The position numbers and the translations under genes were made by a program. The notes beneath the pieces are model-generated. The model was not told the origin of the DNA and did no database searches. It worked only from the letters and a program-made list of their open reading frames with translations. From Natronorubrum aibiense (lineage in GTDB: Archaea; Halobacteriota; Halobacteria; Halobacteriales; Natrialbaceae), in assembly GCF_009392895.1 (NCBI RefSeq), contig NZ_CP045488.1:1054001-1118000 (forward strand): 64,000 bases of DNA, written 5' to 3'. Shown here piece after piece: positions 45,204-54,089 of this stretch (positions within the stretch are counted from its first letter, which is position 1; each line of letters opens with the position of its first letter).

Positions 45204-47561
45204 ATGAGTTCTGCCGTCGACGAAGATACGGCCAAAGCTATCGCCACCGGCCGAGAGACGATCGGCACTCTGCTTTCTAGCGCCCAGACGCATCTCCAGA
45301 AGGTGTTTATCGTCTTCGTCATCGGCTTCATCGGCTCGTTTTACGCCCTTCGCATCTGGATTTGGGACTTTCTCGAGGCGACGGCGAAAGCCGAAATGGC
45401 ACAGTACGTCGCCGATCAAACGGATATCATCACGCGCACGCCGTTCGAGGTCATCCTCTTACAGGCCAAAATCGGCATGTTCGCCGGGGTTCTCGTGGCG
45501 ATTCCGGCGCTCCTGTATCTCTCGCGTGATGCACTCAAACAGCGAGGCTACGACAGTGCCGTCCCAATCTCGCTTGGGTCTATCGTCGGATTCGTGCTGA
45601 GCGCGTTCGTCCTGTTCTGGGGCGGCGTCATCTATGCGTACACGATCTTCTTTCCCTACGCCTTCGACTTCCTCGCGCAAAACGCCGTCAGCGTGGGCGT
45701 CAAACCCAGCTTCGGTATCACCGAGTTCACCGAGTTCATCGCCCTGCTAACCATCTCGTTCGGGTTGGCCGCCCAACTGCCGCTGCTCATGGGCGTGCTC
45801 GCGTACACCGAGATCGTCCCCTACGAAACGTTCCGGGACAAGTGGCGCCACGCCATCGTCGGCGTCACCATCTTCGGCGCGTTGTTCTCCCCGCCGGACC
45901 CCTTCACGCTGGTGATGTGGGCGCTGCCGATGGTCGCGCTGTACATCTTCAGTCTCGGACTGGCGAAAGTTGTCACGAACATCCGTCGTCGGGGGGCCGC
46001 CGAAACCGACCTCAGCGGTACATCCCACGTCAAACGGACCGTCCTCCAGTTTACCGGCGTGCTGGGTCTCATCGCCGTCCTGACCGGAACGTTCGTCAAT
46101 CAGGGTGGCTTCGACGTGCTCGAGGAATCGGTCTACCCGCTTTTCCCGTCGTGGCTGCGACCCGGCTCCGGCGGCCCCGGCGGTCTCGAGGCCATCGCGG
46201 TCGAACACGGCTTGCTCGGTGACGCCGCAGTCGGCCTCCTCGTCGCTGCCGGCGTCGGCTTCCTCGTTCTAGTCGTCTACACGATCAAAGTCCTCCGAGC
46301 GCCGGTCTACCCCCGCGAGGACGACATCCGACGGGCGGACGACCCCGAGGACGTCGACTTCGAAACGCTCGCCGCGGAGGATATCGCGGACGTCCCCGCA
46401 CAGGTCTTTCTCGCGATGGACGAAGACGAGGCGCTCGACTACTCCCGGCAGGCGATGTACGACGACGACCGGGAGAAAGCACAGGCGATCCTCGACCGAT
46501 TCGACGCGCTCGAGGAGGACCGACAGGGCGAGACAAACGGCTCGAGCGGCGGGTCAGGTGCTGGTGGCACGAGCGCCAGCGCGCAGGGTGGCGCTGGCGG
46601 CGACAGCGAGGAGGGTGGCATCTTCTCGAGCACCGCCGCCGGAATGCTCGATCCCTTCACCGAGGAGGAGACGACCGAAGAGGACATCGGCGGCTACGCC
46701 TACGACGTCGCGTTTATCCTCAACAGCCTCACCTCGAAGATGTTCCGCATCGTCGGCGTGTTCATGCTCGTCATGGGTGGGACGTTCTTCTGGCTCTACA
46801 GCGGCGGCCTGCGGACGGTGTACTCGCAGTTCCTCTCCGGCGTACCGGACGAGGTGCTGCTCGAGATCGCCGAACGCAACGAGGAGACGAGCGATGCAGC
46901 CGGCGCGATGACAGGCCAACTGATCGACCAGATGGATCTGGTTATCGCGCTCCATCCGGTCGAAGTGCTGATCTTCGAAGTGAAGGTGAGCGTGCTGGCG
47001 GCGATCGTCGCCGTCTTGCCCATGGTGTTGTACTACGCCTGGCCCGCGATGAAAGAACGCGGGCTGGTCTACGGCGATCGGCGCACGTTCATCGCGTGGG
47101 GTGGCTCGCTGTTCGGTGGCTTCGCGCTCGGAACCTACCTCGGCTTCTACTGGGTCGCCCCGGCGATCATCTCGTATCTCGTCACCGACGCGCTCACCAA
47201 CGGCATGGTCGTTTCCTACCGGATCAGCAGCTTCTTCTGGCTGGTGATATTCACGACCGTCGGCATCGGCTTCTTGATGAACATCGTCGTCACGATGGCG
47301 TTGTTCCACGTCGGCGGCATCGTCAGCTACCGGACGATGCTTCGACGCTGGCGTCCCGTCGTCGTCGGGATCTTCACCATCGCGGCGGTTGCCAGCCCGA
47401 AAGGTATCCTGACGATGTTGCTGTTTGCCATCCCGATCGCCCTGACCTATCTGCTGGGACTAGCCGTGCTCTACCTCCTCACGGGCGGCGGGCGGCTGTT
47501 CGGCGGTGGCGGCAGCAAGCCCGCACCCGAGTCGGACGCTGACGGTGCCATCGTCGAATAA
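45204..47561 (+). CDS. tatC: Two-domain twin-arginine translocase TatC (TatCt type)
   Basis: A 785-residue protein containing two TatC domains joined by a hydrophilic linker. Domain 1 (about residues 1-270) has six helices with LLTISFGLAAQLPLLMGVLAYTEIVPYETFRDKWRH; domain 2 (about 505-755) has the matching VIFTTVGIGFLMNIVVTMALFHVGGIVSYRTMLRRWR. Extra helices and an acidic Gly/Ser-rich region (~375-500) lie between. This is TatCt, the fused form described in haloarchaea, giving ~14 transmembrane helices. It is divergent from the single TatC gene, the two separated by 142 bp. Confidence 0.94.
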   Translation: MSSAVDEDTAKAIATGRETIGTLLSSAQTHLQKVFIVFVIGFIGSFYALRIWIWDFLEATAKAEMAQYVADQTDIITRTPFEVILLQAKIGMFAGVLVAIPALLYLSRDALKQRGYDSAVPISLGSIVGFVLSAFVLFWGGVIYAYTIFFPYAFDFLAQNAVSVGVKPSFGITEFTEFIALLTISFGLAAQLPLLMGVLAYTEIVPYETFRDKWRHAIVGVTIFGALFSPPDPFTLVMWALPMVALYIFSLGLAKVVTNIRRRGAAETDLSGTSHVKRTVLQFTGVLGLIAVLTGTFVNQGGFDVLEESVYPLFPSWLRPGSGGPGGLEAIAVEHGLLGDAAVGLLVAAGVGFLVLVVYTIKVLRAPVYPREDDIRRADDPEDVDFETLAAEDIADVPAQVFLAMDEDEALDYSRQAMYDDDREKAQAILDRFDALEEDRQGETNGSSGGSGAGGTSASAQGGAGGDSEEGGIFSSTAAGMLDPFTEEETTEEDIGGYAYDVAFILNSLTSKMFRIVGVFMLVMGGTFFWLYSGGLRTVYSQFLSGVPDEVLLEIAERNEETSDAAGAMTGQLIDQMDLVIALHPVEVLIFEVKVSVLAAIVAVLPMVLYYAWPAMKERGLVYGDRRTFIAWGGSLFGGFALGTYLGFYWVAPAIISYLVTDALTNGMVVSYRISSFFWLVIFTTVGIGFLMNIVVTMALFHVGGIVSYRTMLRRWRPVVVGIFTIAAVASPKGILTMLLFAIPIALTYLLGLAVLYLLTGGGRLFGGGGSKPAPESDADGAIVE

Positions 47562-47660
47562 GGCGCTCGCGCCCGAGTCACCACACGGTGGCCCGACGGC
47601 GGGCGATCGAGTTGTATACGGACTGTTAAGAGACTCCCCTTCGAACGGTCACGCAGACTG

Positions 47661-47837
47661 ATGCCCAAGATCAGCGTCGAAATTCCACAGGAACTGCTCG
47701 AGGATCTGGACGAACACGTCGGCGACGACGGCAAATTCGTCAACCGCAGCGACGCCATCCGCGCGTCGATCCGGAAGACGCTCGACATTTTGGACGAGAT
47801 CGACGACCGCCACGACCGTCTCGAGGACGAACGCTAA
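47661..47837 (+). CDS. Ribbon-helix-helix (CopG-like) regulator
   Basis: A 58-residue protein MPKISVEIPQELLEDLDEHV followed by FVNRSDAIRASIRKTLDILDEID and a charged tail. The strand ISVEIP with the NRSDAIRASI helix is the RHH DNA-binding pattern (CopG/NikR N-domain). It probably dimerises and binds DNA; no target is identifiable. It is ~100 bp after TatCt. Confidence 0.85.
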   Translation: MPKISVEIPQELLEDLDEHVGDDGKFVNRSDAIRASIRKTLDILDEIDDRHDRLEDER

Positions 47838-47899
47838 CACCCGTTACTGTTGGCAATCATGAAAGGTGTTATATGTTGTGAGTAGCGTGCCATACTGCA

Positions 47900-48167
47900 A
47901 TGACTGCTCCAGTTGCGGAACGATTGGACGACGCCAATATCCGAACCCTCGAGCTCCCCGCGACGCCAACGACACAGCGCGGCGCTGCACGAGGCGATCG
48001 GTCACCTCTACGACGAACTGGCGATCGCTCGCCAACGGTCTGAAGCCGGGAGTGATTTCTCCGATGACCTGTTCGACGACCTCGAGACGCTATACGTCGT
48101 GACTGCAGAAGCGTCCGCCACAGAACTCGAACTTACGTATCGCCTCGAAGACGGAGACGAAACGTAG
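47900..48167 (+). pseudogene. Frameshifted small haloarchaeal gene
   Basis: Two overlapping frames read as one protein with a +1 shift. From ATG 47900, 25 bp after a TATATG box (47868-47875), frame 1 gives MTAPVAERLDDANIRTLELPATP, acidic and haloarchaeal in character. After ~47970 the sensible sequence continues in the next frame as RQRHSAALHEAIGHLYDELAIARQR to EATYRLEDGDET at 48167. The 268-bp span is one base too long for a single frame. It is either a recent disruption, a sequencing error, or a recoding event. If only the second frame is used, a TTG at 47913 could start it, but its first residues are non-halophilic. Confidence 0.6.
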
Positions 48168-48205
48168 TCAGCGCTCGACTCGTCGGTTCGCGCTCGGCCA
48201 GTCGA

Positions 48206-48988
48206 TTACTCGTCGTCGACCGGCTCGGCGAATCCGAAGTTCGGCTTGACGTCTTCGATCCGAACCGTCAGTTCGTCGCCGAGTTCGGCGTCGGAGATGA
48301 ACAGCCGGTAGCCGTCGACGGAGGCGATCCCGTCGCCCTCCGAGCCGACGTCGATGATCTCGACCTCGAGTTCGTCGCCCGGTCGGAGTGGCGCGGTGAG
48401 CCGGCCTTTGGCGATGAAGTAGATCTCGGACGACTCGTCGCGGCTGGCTTTCGGCGACGTCGCACGGACGTACTGGAACTCGTCTTCGATGTCGGCCCGG
48501 AAGTCGTCGACGTCCGGCCCCTCGAAGACCTTGACGACGAAGTTGCCGCCGGTGTCGAGCAGCTCTAGTGCGGTCTCGAAAGCCTGTCGAGCGAGATACA
48601 GTGAGCGGGCCTGATCCAGCGAGTACTCACCGGACATGTTGGGTGCCATGTCCGAGACGACAGCGTCGACGGGGCCGCCCGCGGCATCGATGACGCGCTC
48701 TCGAGTTCGGTCTTCGGTCATGTCGCCCCGGAGCGTTTCGACCCGGTCGTCGAGCGTCGAGTCGTCGAGGGCCTTGATTCGCTGGAGGTCGACGCCGATG
48801 ACCGAGCCCGGCGGGCCGACCTTCTCGGCGGCGACCTGCAGCCAGCCGCCGGGTGCGGCTCCGAGGTCGACAACCGTATCGCCGCCCGAAATGACGTTCT
48901 CGAGGTCGTCGAGCTGTTTGAGCTTGTAGGCTGCTCGACTCCGATACCCCTGCTGTTTCGCTTTGTTGTAGTATTGATCTCGTGACAT
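48206..48988 (-). CDS. rlmE: 23S rRNA (uridine-2'-O)-methyltransferase RlmE/FtsJ
   Basis: A 260-residue SAM methyltransferase modifying the ribosomal A-loop uridine. Motifs: YRSRAAYKLKQLDD (catalytic Lys), SAM motif DLGAAPGGWLQVA, SDMAPNMSG and NFVVKVFEG, giving the K-D-K-E set. The C-terminal ~65 residues are a TRAM domain (GDELEVEIIDVGSEGDGIASVDGYRLFI...ELTVRIEDVKPNFGFAE), typical of haloarchaeal RlmE. Its start codon is near 48988; a palindromic repeat lies 94 bp upstream. Confidence 0.95.
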   Translation of the reverse strand: MSRDQYYNKAKQQGYRSRAAYKLKQLDDLENVISGGDTVVDLGAAPGGWLQVAAEKVGPPGSVIGVDLQRIKALDDSTLDDRVETLRGDMTEDRTRERVIDAAGGPVDAVVSDMAPNMSGEYSLDQARSLYLARQAFETALELLDTGGNFVVKVFEGPDVDDFRADIEDEFQYVRATSPKASRDESSEIYFIAKGRLTAPLRPGDELEVEIIDVGSEGDGIASVDGYRLFISDAELGDELTVRIEDVKPNFGFAEPVDDE

Positions 48989-49323
48989 GGATTGGTACGT
49001 ATGCGGTCACTGTCTCGGCTGGTATCGGGGACGATACTGCCCGACGGCACCACCGATTTTCGTCGCCGGTCGCGCCGTGTGATACGGTCTGCTGTAACGA
49101 TTTACCGGCGCAACCGCAGGACGGCTCGCGGTCGCGCCGGAATTGACTTACAGCAGGCCGTATGACGAACTGACCGTATTCGTTCCGCTAGTACGGGCCA
49201 GACGCGGAAAGACCTGCTGAAAACGAGTCGTGGGAGACGGCGGGTCGTCTCACAGGAAAAACCACTGTGTCGGCGGCCGCTGCCAACGGGTTCGATCGGC
49301 TACAGAGACGCTGCAGCGGTCAG
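48989..49323. other. Intergenic region between rlmE and the uracil-DNA glycosylase gene
   Basis: A 335-bp gap between two leftward genes. It contains the first copy of the long palindromic repeat (49082-49163) and otherwise no coding sequence; the TATA region of rlmE is not clear. Confidence 0.55.
49082..49163. repeat. Palindromic intergenic repeat, copy 1
   Basis: 82 bp. The outer arms ATACGGTCTGCTGTAA and TTACAGCAGGCCGTAT pair with one mismatch; the inner arms CCGGCGCAACCGC and GCGGTCGCGCCGG pair with one mismatch. Similar elements are at 51829-51908 and 54089-54174. Confidence 0.85.
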
Positions 49324-49884
49324 TCACGCCGACTCGAGCGCCGTCTCGAGGTCCGATTCGAGCGCATCGACCTTGTCTCGATTGTACAGCGCCGCCGCAG
49401 GGTGAAAGGAGGGCACGACGCGTCGGCCCTCCCGGTCGAACTCGCGGCCGTGTACGTCGGTGATCGACTCGTCGGTCTCGAGAATCTCGGCCGTCGCGAA
49501 ACTGCCCATCGGCACGAGCACGGACGGATCGACGCGCTCGAGTTCGGCCTCGAGGACCGGCCACCAGGCCTCGATTTCGGCGATGTAGGGATCGCGGTTC
49601 TCCGGCGGTCGTACCTTGACCAGGTTGGTGATGTAGCACTCGCGCCGATCGGTGCCGATCGACTCGAGCGCGCGGTTCAGTTGCTGGCCGGCCTGTCCGA
49701 CAAACGGCTCGCCATCGCGGACCTCCTGTGCACCGGGTGCTTCGCCGACGAGCATCACAGCCGCCGAGAGCGGCCCGACGCCGGGAACAAACCGTTCGGG
49801 ATCGTACTGGTCGTCCGGAACCGCCTCGAGTGCGTCCGCGAATACGGTCTCGAACTCCCACGCTGTGTCGCCCGGGTCCGTCAT
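49324..49884 (-). CDS. Uracil-DNA glycosylase, family 4-like, lacking Fe-S cysteines
   Basis: A 186-residue uracil-DNA glycosylase. Motif A is LVGEAPGAQE (47-54), followed by FVGQAGQQL and CYITNLVKVRPPENR, and the second active-site motif is SFHPAAALYN near 155-164. These define the family 4 (UDGa) fold. The four cysteines that hold the [4Fe-4S] cluster in thermophile UDGa are missing: no Cys pair occurs before motif A, and only one Cys remains. Cluster-free relatives occur in halophiles, so the enzyme may still be active. I start at MTDPGDTAWEF; longer readings have a non-family N-terminus. Confidence 0.88.
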   Translation of the reverse strand: MTDPGDTAWEFETVFADALEAVPDDQYDPERFVPGVGPLSAAVMLVGEAPGAQEVRDGEPFVGQAGQQLNRALESIGTDRRECYITNLVKVRPPENRDPYIAEIEAWWPVLEAELERVDPSVLVPMGSFATAEILETDESITDVHGREFDREGRRVVPSFHPAAALYNRDKVDALESDLETALESA

Positions 49885-50032
49885 CGTGACCGCACTACGT
49901 CCGGCTCCGAAAACGGCCTTGGCCCTGCAAGCGCACCCATCGATGTACACCAGTATCGCCGTCGTTGAGGGCTCGAGCCGAGGTGCACATTCAGGGCTTA
50001 TCGTTACGCGTCCAGTCGGAGTGGATCATCGT

Positions 50033-50302
50033 ATGACAGACGTTCCAGATGTCGAGATGGTCGAGACAGAAGACGACTACATCCACGTCCGGTTTCGGGA
50101 TCCAGACCGGTACGACGAGATTCGAACGCCCGACTGGGCGGAACAGCCGGCGGAGTCGGTATCCGAGGGCAGCGAGGTTCGAACCGGCAAGCCCGAGGGC
50201 GAAGACAACTGGGAGGTGACCAGCGTGTTGATTCAAAAAAACGTCGGCGAGGAGAAAGCCGAGGAGCAAGCGCGCGAAATCGTCGAAAAGATCGAGTCGT
50301 GA
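50033..50302 (+). CDS. Small acidic hypothetical protein
   Basis: An 89-residue protein MTDVPDVEMVETEDDYIHVRFRDPDRYDEIRTPDWAEQPA, then WEVTSVLIQKNVGEEKAEEQAREIVEKIES. The central strand-rich part and helical tail suggest a small globular fold; it seems conserved in haloarchaea but I know no function. Its stop overlaps the next gene's GTG start by 3 bp. Confidence 0.72.
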   Translation: MTDVPDVEMVETEDDYIHVRFRDPDRYDEIRTPDWAEQPAESVSEGSEVRTGKPEGEDNWEVTSVLIQKNVGEEKAEEQAREIVEKIES

Positions 50303-50460
50303 GCGCGTCGGTCGTCGTCGACGGCGACAACCGAGACTGTGGTGGCGAACTCAAAACCGGACTCGTCTGGGGTCCGGACGTCCAGCGCGAGTATCCGCTC
50401 CGACACGATGCGATCGGTGCGATCACCGACGAGGAGATCCGGTTACGCGACGAGTACTGA
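50299..50460 (+). CDS. Small hypothetical protein, 53 aa
   Basis: A 53-residue protein beginning with GTG, reading MSASVVVDGDNRDCGGELKTG then WGPDVQREYPLRHDAI, ending EEIRLRDEY. The start lies inside the stop of the preceding gene (GTGA), indicating translational coupling. Composition is like real haloarchaeal proteins. Function unknown. Confidence 0.55.
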   Translation: MSASVVVDGDNRDCGGELKTGLVWGPDVQREYPLRHDAIGAITDEEIRLRDEY

Positions 50461-50531
50461 CGGACGACTGTGGTGTCAACACCGGTACTGATTCCGTCTC
50501 GAGCGCAAGTCGCCCGCGCGTAAAGGGTGCC

Positions 50532-50539
50532 TTTTTATG
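50532..50539 (+). promoter_or_regulatory. TATA box of pcn
   Basis: TTTTTATG, centred ~28 bp upstream of ATG 50564, giving a leaderless pcn transcript and favouring that ATG over the upstream one at 50537. Confidence 0.55.
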
Positions 50540-50563
50540 CCAACCGTCCATACCCTGACGCAT

Positions 50564-51307
50564 ATGTTCAAGGCCATCGTGAGCGCGGAAACGCTCACCA
50601 GCGCGCTCGATTCGGTAAGTGTGCTGGTCGACGAGTGCAAAATCCACCTCGAGGAAGACGGCCTCGAAATCCGGGCCGTCGATCCGGCCAACGTCGGGAT
50701 GGTCGACCTCTCGCTCGATGCGGCTGCGTTCGAATCCTACGAAGCCGACGGCGGGCTGATCGGCGTCGACCTCTCGCGGCTCGAGGACATCGCAGGCATG
50801 GCCGAATCCGGCCAACTCGTCCAGCTCGAACTCGACGAAGAGACGCGCAAACTCCACATCCAGATCGACGGGCTCGAGTACACGCTCGCGCTCATCGATC
50901 CCGACTCCATCCGACAGGAGCCCGACATTCCGGATCTCGATCTCCCCGCGGAGGTCGTCCTCGAGGGCAAAGACGTCAACCGCTCGGTCAAAGCTGCCGA
51001 CATGGTCTCCGACCACATCGCACTCGGCGTCGACGAGACCGAGGAGTACTTCTACGTCAACGCGGAGGGTGACACCGACGACGTCCACCTCGAGTTGACC
51101 AGAGACGAACTGATCGACCTGCAGGTCGGCCCGGCACACTCGCTGTTCTCGCTCGATTATCTCAAGGATATGAACAAGGCGATCCCCTCGGCAACCGAGG
51201 TCACTCTCGCACTCGGCGAGGAGTTCCCGGTCAAGATCTACTTCGGCTTCGGCGAGGGACAGGGACAGGTCACCTACATGCTCGCGCCGCGCATTCAGAG
51301 CGAATAG
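50564..51307 (+). CDS. pcn: DNA polymerase sliding clamp PCNA
   Basis: A 247-residue clamp (the normal PCNA length) that encircles DNA and tethers polymerase, ligase and nucleases. The start [24 protein letters not shown] is family-typical. The interdomain and C-terminal segments ([57 protein letters not shown]) match archaeal PCNA, including the acidic surface expected for a halophile. The PriL gene is 1.7 kb downstream. Confidence 0.97.
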   Translation: MFKAIVSAETLTSALDSVSVLVDECKIHLEEDGLEIRAVDPANVGMVDLSLDAAAFESYEADGGLIGVDLSRLEDIAGMAESGQLVQLELDEETRKLHIQIDGLEYTLALIDPDSIRQEPDIPDLDLPAEVVLEGKDVNRSVKAADMVSDHIALGVDETEEYFYVNAEGDTDDVHLELTRDELIDLQVGPAHSLFSLDYLKDMNKAIPSATEVTLALGEEFPVKIYFGFGEGQGQVTYMLAPRIQSE

Positions 51308-51496
51308 GGTCGTTTCCGCCGACCAAGCCGTTCTTCTCGCGAGACAGCAAGACTCTTGAGCCGACACACTGGTCCAGCTGTCGGGTCCGTCAGTCAGAAC
51401 GGGAGCGTTGCCTTTCGTGCTAGCATTTGACTAGCTACTTAAAAGGAGTATATAGAAAGGTGACGGCCTACCGGTCTCTCTCGAGAACGACAGTGT

Positions 51497-51829
51497 ATGC
51501 CCTCCAGCGACGACGTCACAGACACACCAGTGGCTAACGAATCGCAGTTCGTCACGACGTTCGATCCGGAAGCCGGTGAACAGGCCAGCGAGGCGGTTAT
51601 CACGGCGGTCGCCGCACTCAGTGATACCAGACCAGCCGAGCTGACGCCGCTCTATGAGTCTGCCGACCCGGACGCCATCGATGCACTGGTCGCCCACGCT
51701 CGGCGAGCCGACACCGCCGGCACACATCAGTTGCAGTTCCGATACGAAGGGTTCGATGTCGACGTCCGAACCGACGGTCAGATACAGCTCCGCGACGTGT
51801 CCGTTCCGACGAGTGCAAACGGTGTGTGA
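51497..51829 (+). CDS. HalOD1 domain protein
   Basis: A 110-residue protein of the same HalOD1 family as the gene at 15911. After an acidic N-terminus, EQASEAVITAVAALSDTRPAELTPLYESADPDAIDALVAHARR is the conserved core, then a strand region (HQLQFRYEGFDVDVRTDGQIQLRDV). No receiver or sensor domain is attached. TATA-like AAAAGGAGTATATAG lies ~45 bp upstream. A palindromic repeat begins at the stop codon. Confidence 0.88.
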   Translation: MPSSDDVTDTPVANESQFVTTFDPEAGEQASEAVITAVAALSDTRPAELTPLYESADPDAIDALVAHARRADTAGTHQLQFRYEGFDVDVRTDGQIQLRDVSVPTSANGV

Positions 51830-51908
51830 GACGGTCTGCTATACCGATCTACTGCCGTCACCAGCGACGGGTCGGTGATCGGCGGTAATTGACGACAGCA
51901 GTCCGTAT
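51829..51908. repeat. Palindromic intergenic repeat, copy 2
   Basis: 80 bp, starting at the stop codon of the HalOD1 gene. Outer arms AGACGGTCTGCT and GACAGCAGTCCGTAT, with inner arms CTGCCGTCACC and GGTGATCGGCGG. The order and the AATTGAC spacer match copy 1. Confidence 0.8.
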
Positions 51909-51932
51909 GACGGCACGTACCGCCACGCCCGA

Positions 51933-52799
51933 TCACTCGTGGTCGTCGAGAAACGCCAGTAGCTCCTCGTTGACCCGGTCGGCGTCCTCGATGAAAAACA
52001 GGTGTGAGCCGCCCTCGACGTACTCGAGTCGCGCATCCGGAATCGCTTCTTTCAGCAGTCGACCGTTCACGGCGGGCACGACCCGATCGTCGGTGCCGTG
52101 CAGAATCAGGGTCGGCACCCGCAGTCGGCTGAGCCGGTCGCTGACGTCGAAGTTCAGGACGGCCGCAGCCTGTGCCTCCCGCGCCGGTTCGGTGGCGTCT
52201 TGCTCGAGTCGCCACTCGATGATCCGGTCCATCAGGTGCGGGTTCCGGTTCGTAAAGCGGTCGTTGAACGCGGGGCGCATCCGGTGGCGGAGCGTCTCCC
52301 GTTGGCTCGCCCTCTTCGGGACGTCGAAGATGAACTCCTGGGTCTCCTCGGGAACCGGAGCGGCGTCGGGTCCGCCGTGACTCGTACAACAGAGCGTGAG
52401 CGTCTTCGCGCGAGTGTACTCGAGCGCGTAGCGCTGGGCGATCATCCCGCCCATGCTCGCGCCGACGATGTGTGCCTCGCGGATGCCGGCGTCCTCGAGG
52501 ACGGCCTCGAGGTCGGCCGCGAGGCCGCCGATCGAGTAGCCGGCTGCTTTGAAAATGAGCGGCGCGCGCAGTTTGCGGGGAAGCCGCGGGATGAGCGGTG
52601 GCAGACCGGGATCGGACCGGCCCGTCCCGCGGTTGTCCGGGGCGACGACGTCGAAGGCGTCGGAGACGGCGTCGCGCTGCCAGCGCCACATCCAGCGACC
52701 GTAGCCCAATCCCTGCACGAAGACGACCGGCGTGCCGCCGTCTTCGCTCTCGTCGTACTCGTAGTAAATCGACACGCCGTCTCGGAGCGCCCATGACAT
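51933..52799 (-). CDS. Alpha/beta hydrolase
   Basis: A 288-residue alpha/beta-fold hydrolase. FVQGLGYGRWMWRWQ has the oxyanion region; the nucleophile Ser115 is in the elbow GASMGG; the acid is likely in HGTDDRVV and the base in GGSHLFF. Substrate unknown (esterase, lipase or C-C bond hydrolase). I start at MSWALRDGVSIYYE; the longer in-frame upstream sequence is not family-like. It lies between the HalOD1 gene and PriL, on the opposite strand. Confidence 0.92.
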   Translation of the reverse strand: MSWALRDGVSIYYEYDESEDGGTPVVFVQGLGYGRWMWRWQRDAVSDAFDVVAPDNRGTGRSDPGLPPLIPRLPRKLRAPLIFKAAGYSIGGLAADLEAVLEDAGIREAHIVGASMGGMIAQRYALEYTRAKTLTLCCTSHGGPDAAPVPEETQEFIFDVPKRASQRETLRHRMRPAFNDRFTNRNPHLMDRIIEWRLEQDATEPAREAQAAAVLNFDVSDRLSRLRVPTLILHGTDDRVVPAVNGRLLKEAIPDARLEYVEGGSHLFFIEDADRVNEELLAFLDDHE

Positions 52800-53006
52800 A
52801 CTCGAGATGACGTGTCGGACACCCTTTAACTCAACCCTCGAGATGCGAGCCGAGAACCGGGCGACCGAAGCGACGGCTTCGGTCGTCGACCGCGCTCGAG
52901 CGAGGGTAATACGCACTAGCGATCCGTGCAAAACGTGATTACCGGCGGACACGACGCGCTGGATAATCAGCGGCTTTAACCGCGGCGCAGTAATATCGAA
53001 TTACCG

Positions 53007-54089
53007 ATGCAGCGACTGCACGCCCGGTACCCGTTTCTCGAGGCGGCCCGCGATGCTGTGGCGACGGAGGCCATCGATCTGGCCACCGTCGTCGAACAGG
53101 ACCGGGCGGTCGTCGACCGCGCCCGCGAGCGCGTCGTGGCGGCACTCGAGGACGGCGAGACCGGTGATCCACACCGAGATCCCCGTATCGAGTTGCTCTC
53201 CTACCCCGTCGCACGCGTGCTCGTCTCGATGGTCGACGAGCGCATCCTCGTGCGCAAGTACGCCCGTGCCGAGGCCACGACCGCGTACGACCGGTTTACT
53301 GCCGATTTCGAGGAAACGACCGAACTCAAAAGCGTCGCGTCGACGGGACTCGACCTCGAGACACTGCTTTCGGAGTTCGACCTGAAGGACGTCGTGTGGG
53401 AAACGACCGATGGCTACCGGATCGACGTCGGTACCTATCTACCGCTAGCCGAAGACCTCTGGGACGACGACTGGAATCTGGTCAACCGCGCGCTGGCCGA
53501 CGGCGAAGTGCCGGTTTCGGAGGCCGAACTCCTGACGCTGCTGCAGGAAGCCGTTCGGTCCCGAATCGAGGACGGACTGCCGTTCGACGTCCCCGACGTC
53601 ATCGCGGCCGCACTCGAGGACGACGTCGCCGAGATCCGGGACGTGCTGGCAGACCTCGAGTTAACTCGCGAGATCGACACCGTCGTCCCGGAGCTGTTCC
53701 CGCCGTGTATGAAAGCTCTATTAGACGACATTCAGAAAGGCGAGCATCTGCCGCACCACTCCCGATTTGCGATCACCGCCTTTCTGACGAGTATCGGTAT
53801 GGAAACCGACGAGATCGTCGAACTCTACCGGATCAACTCGTCGTTCGGCGAGGAGATGACGCGCTACCAGACCGACCACATTCGAGGAGACTCCTCACCG
53901 ACGGAGTACTCGGCCCCCTCGTGTGCGACGATGCAGTCGTACGGCGACTGCGTGAACAAAGACGACCTCTGTGACGAAATTCCGCACCCGATGGCCTACT
54001 ACGAACGGCGGATTGACGACACCGACGACGAGGAGATCGACGACTGGCGCGAACGCACCGACGACGGTGAGCAAGCGAGTGGCGACTGA
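53007..54089 (+). CDS. priL: DNA primase large subunit PriL
   Basis: A 360-residue large subunit of archaeal/eukaryotic-type primase, which initiates primer synthesis with PriS. Four cysteines bind a [4Fe-4S] cluster in the C-terminal domain: Cys234 (PPCMKALL), Cys306 (SCATMQ), Cys315 (GDCVNK) and Cys322 (LCDE). The start MQRLHARYPFLEAARDAV matches the family, ~25 bp after a TAATATC box. A palindromic repeat begins at its stop codon. Confidence 0.97.
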   Translation: MQRLHARYPFLEAARDAVATEAIDLATVVEQDRAVVDRARERVVAALEDGETGDPHRDPRIELLSYPVARVLVSMVDERILVRKYARAEATTAYDRFTADFEETTELKSVASTGLDLETLLSEFDLKDVVWETTDGYRIDVGTYLPLAEDLWDDDWNLVNRALADGEVPVSEAELLTLLQEAVRSRIEDGLPFDVPDVIAAALEDDVAEIRDVLADLELTREIDTVVPELFPPCMKALLDDIQKGEHLPHHSRFAITAFLTSIGMETDEIVELYRINSSFGEEMTRYQTDHIRGDSSPTEYSAPSCATMQSYGDCVNKDDLCDEIPHPMAYYERRIDDTDDEEIDDWRERTDDGEQASGD

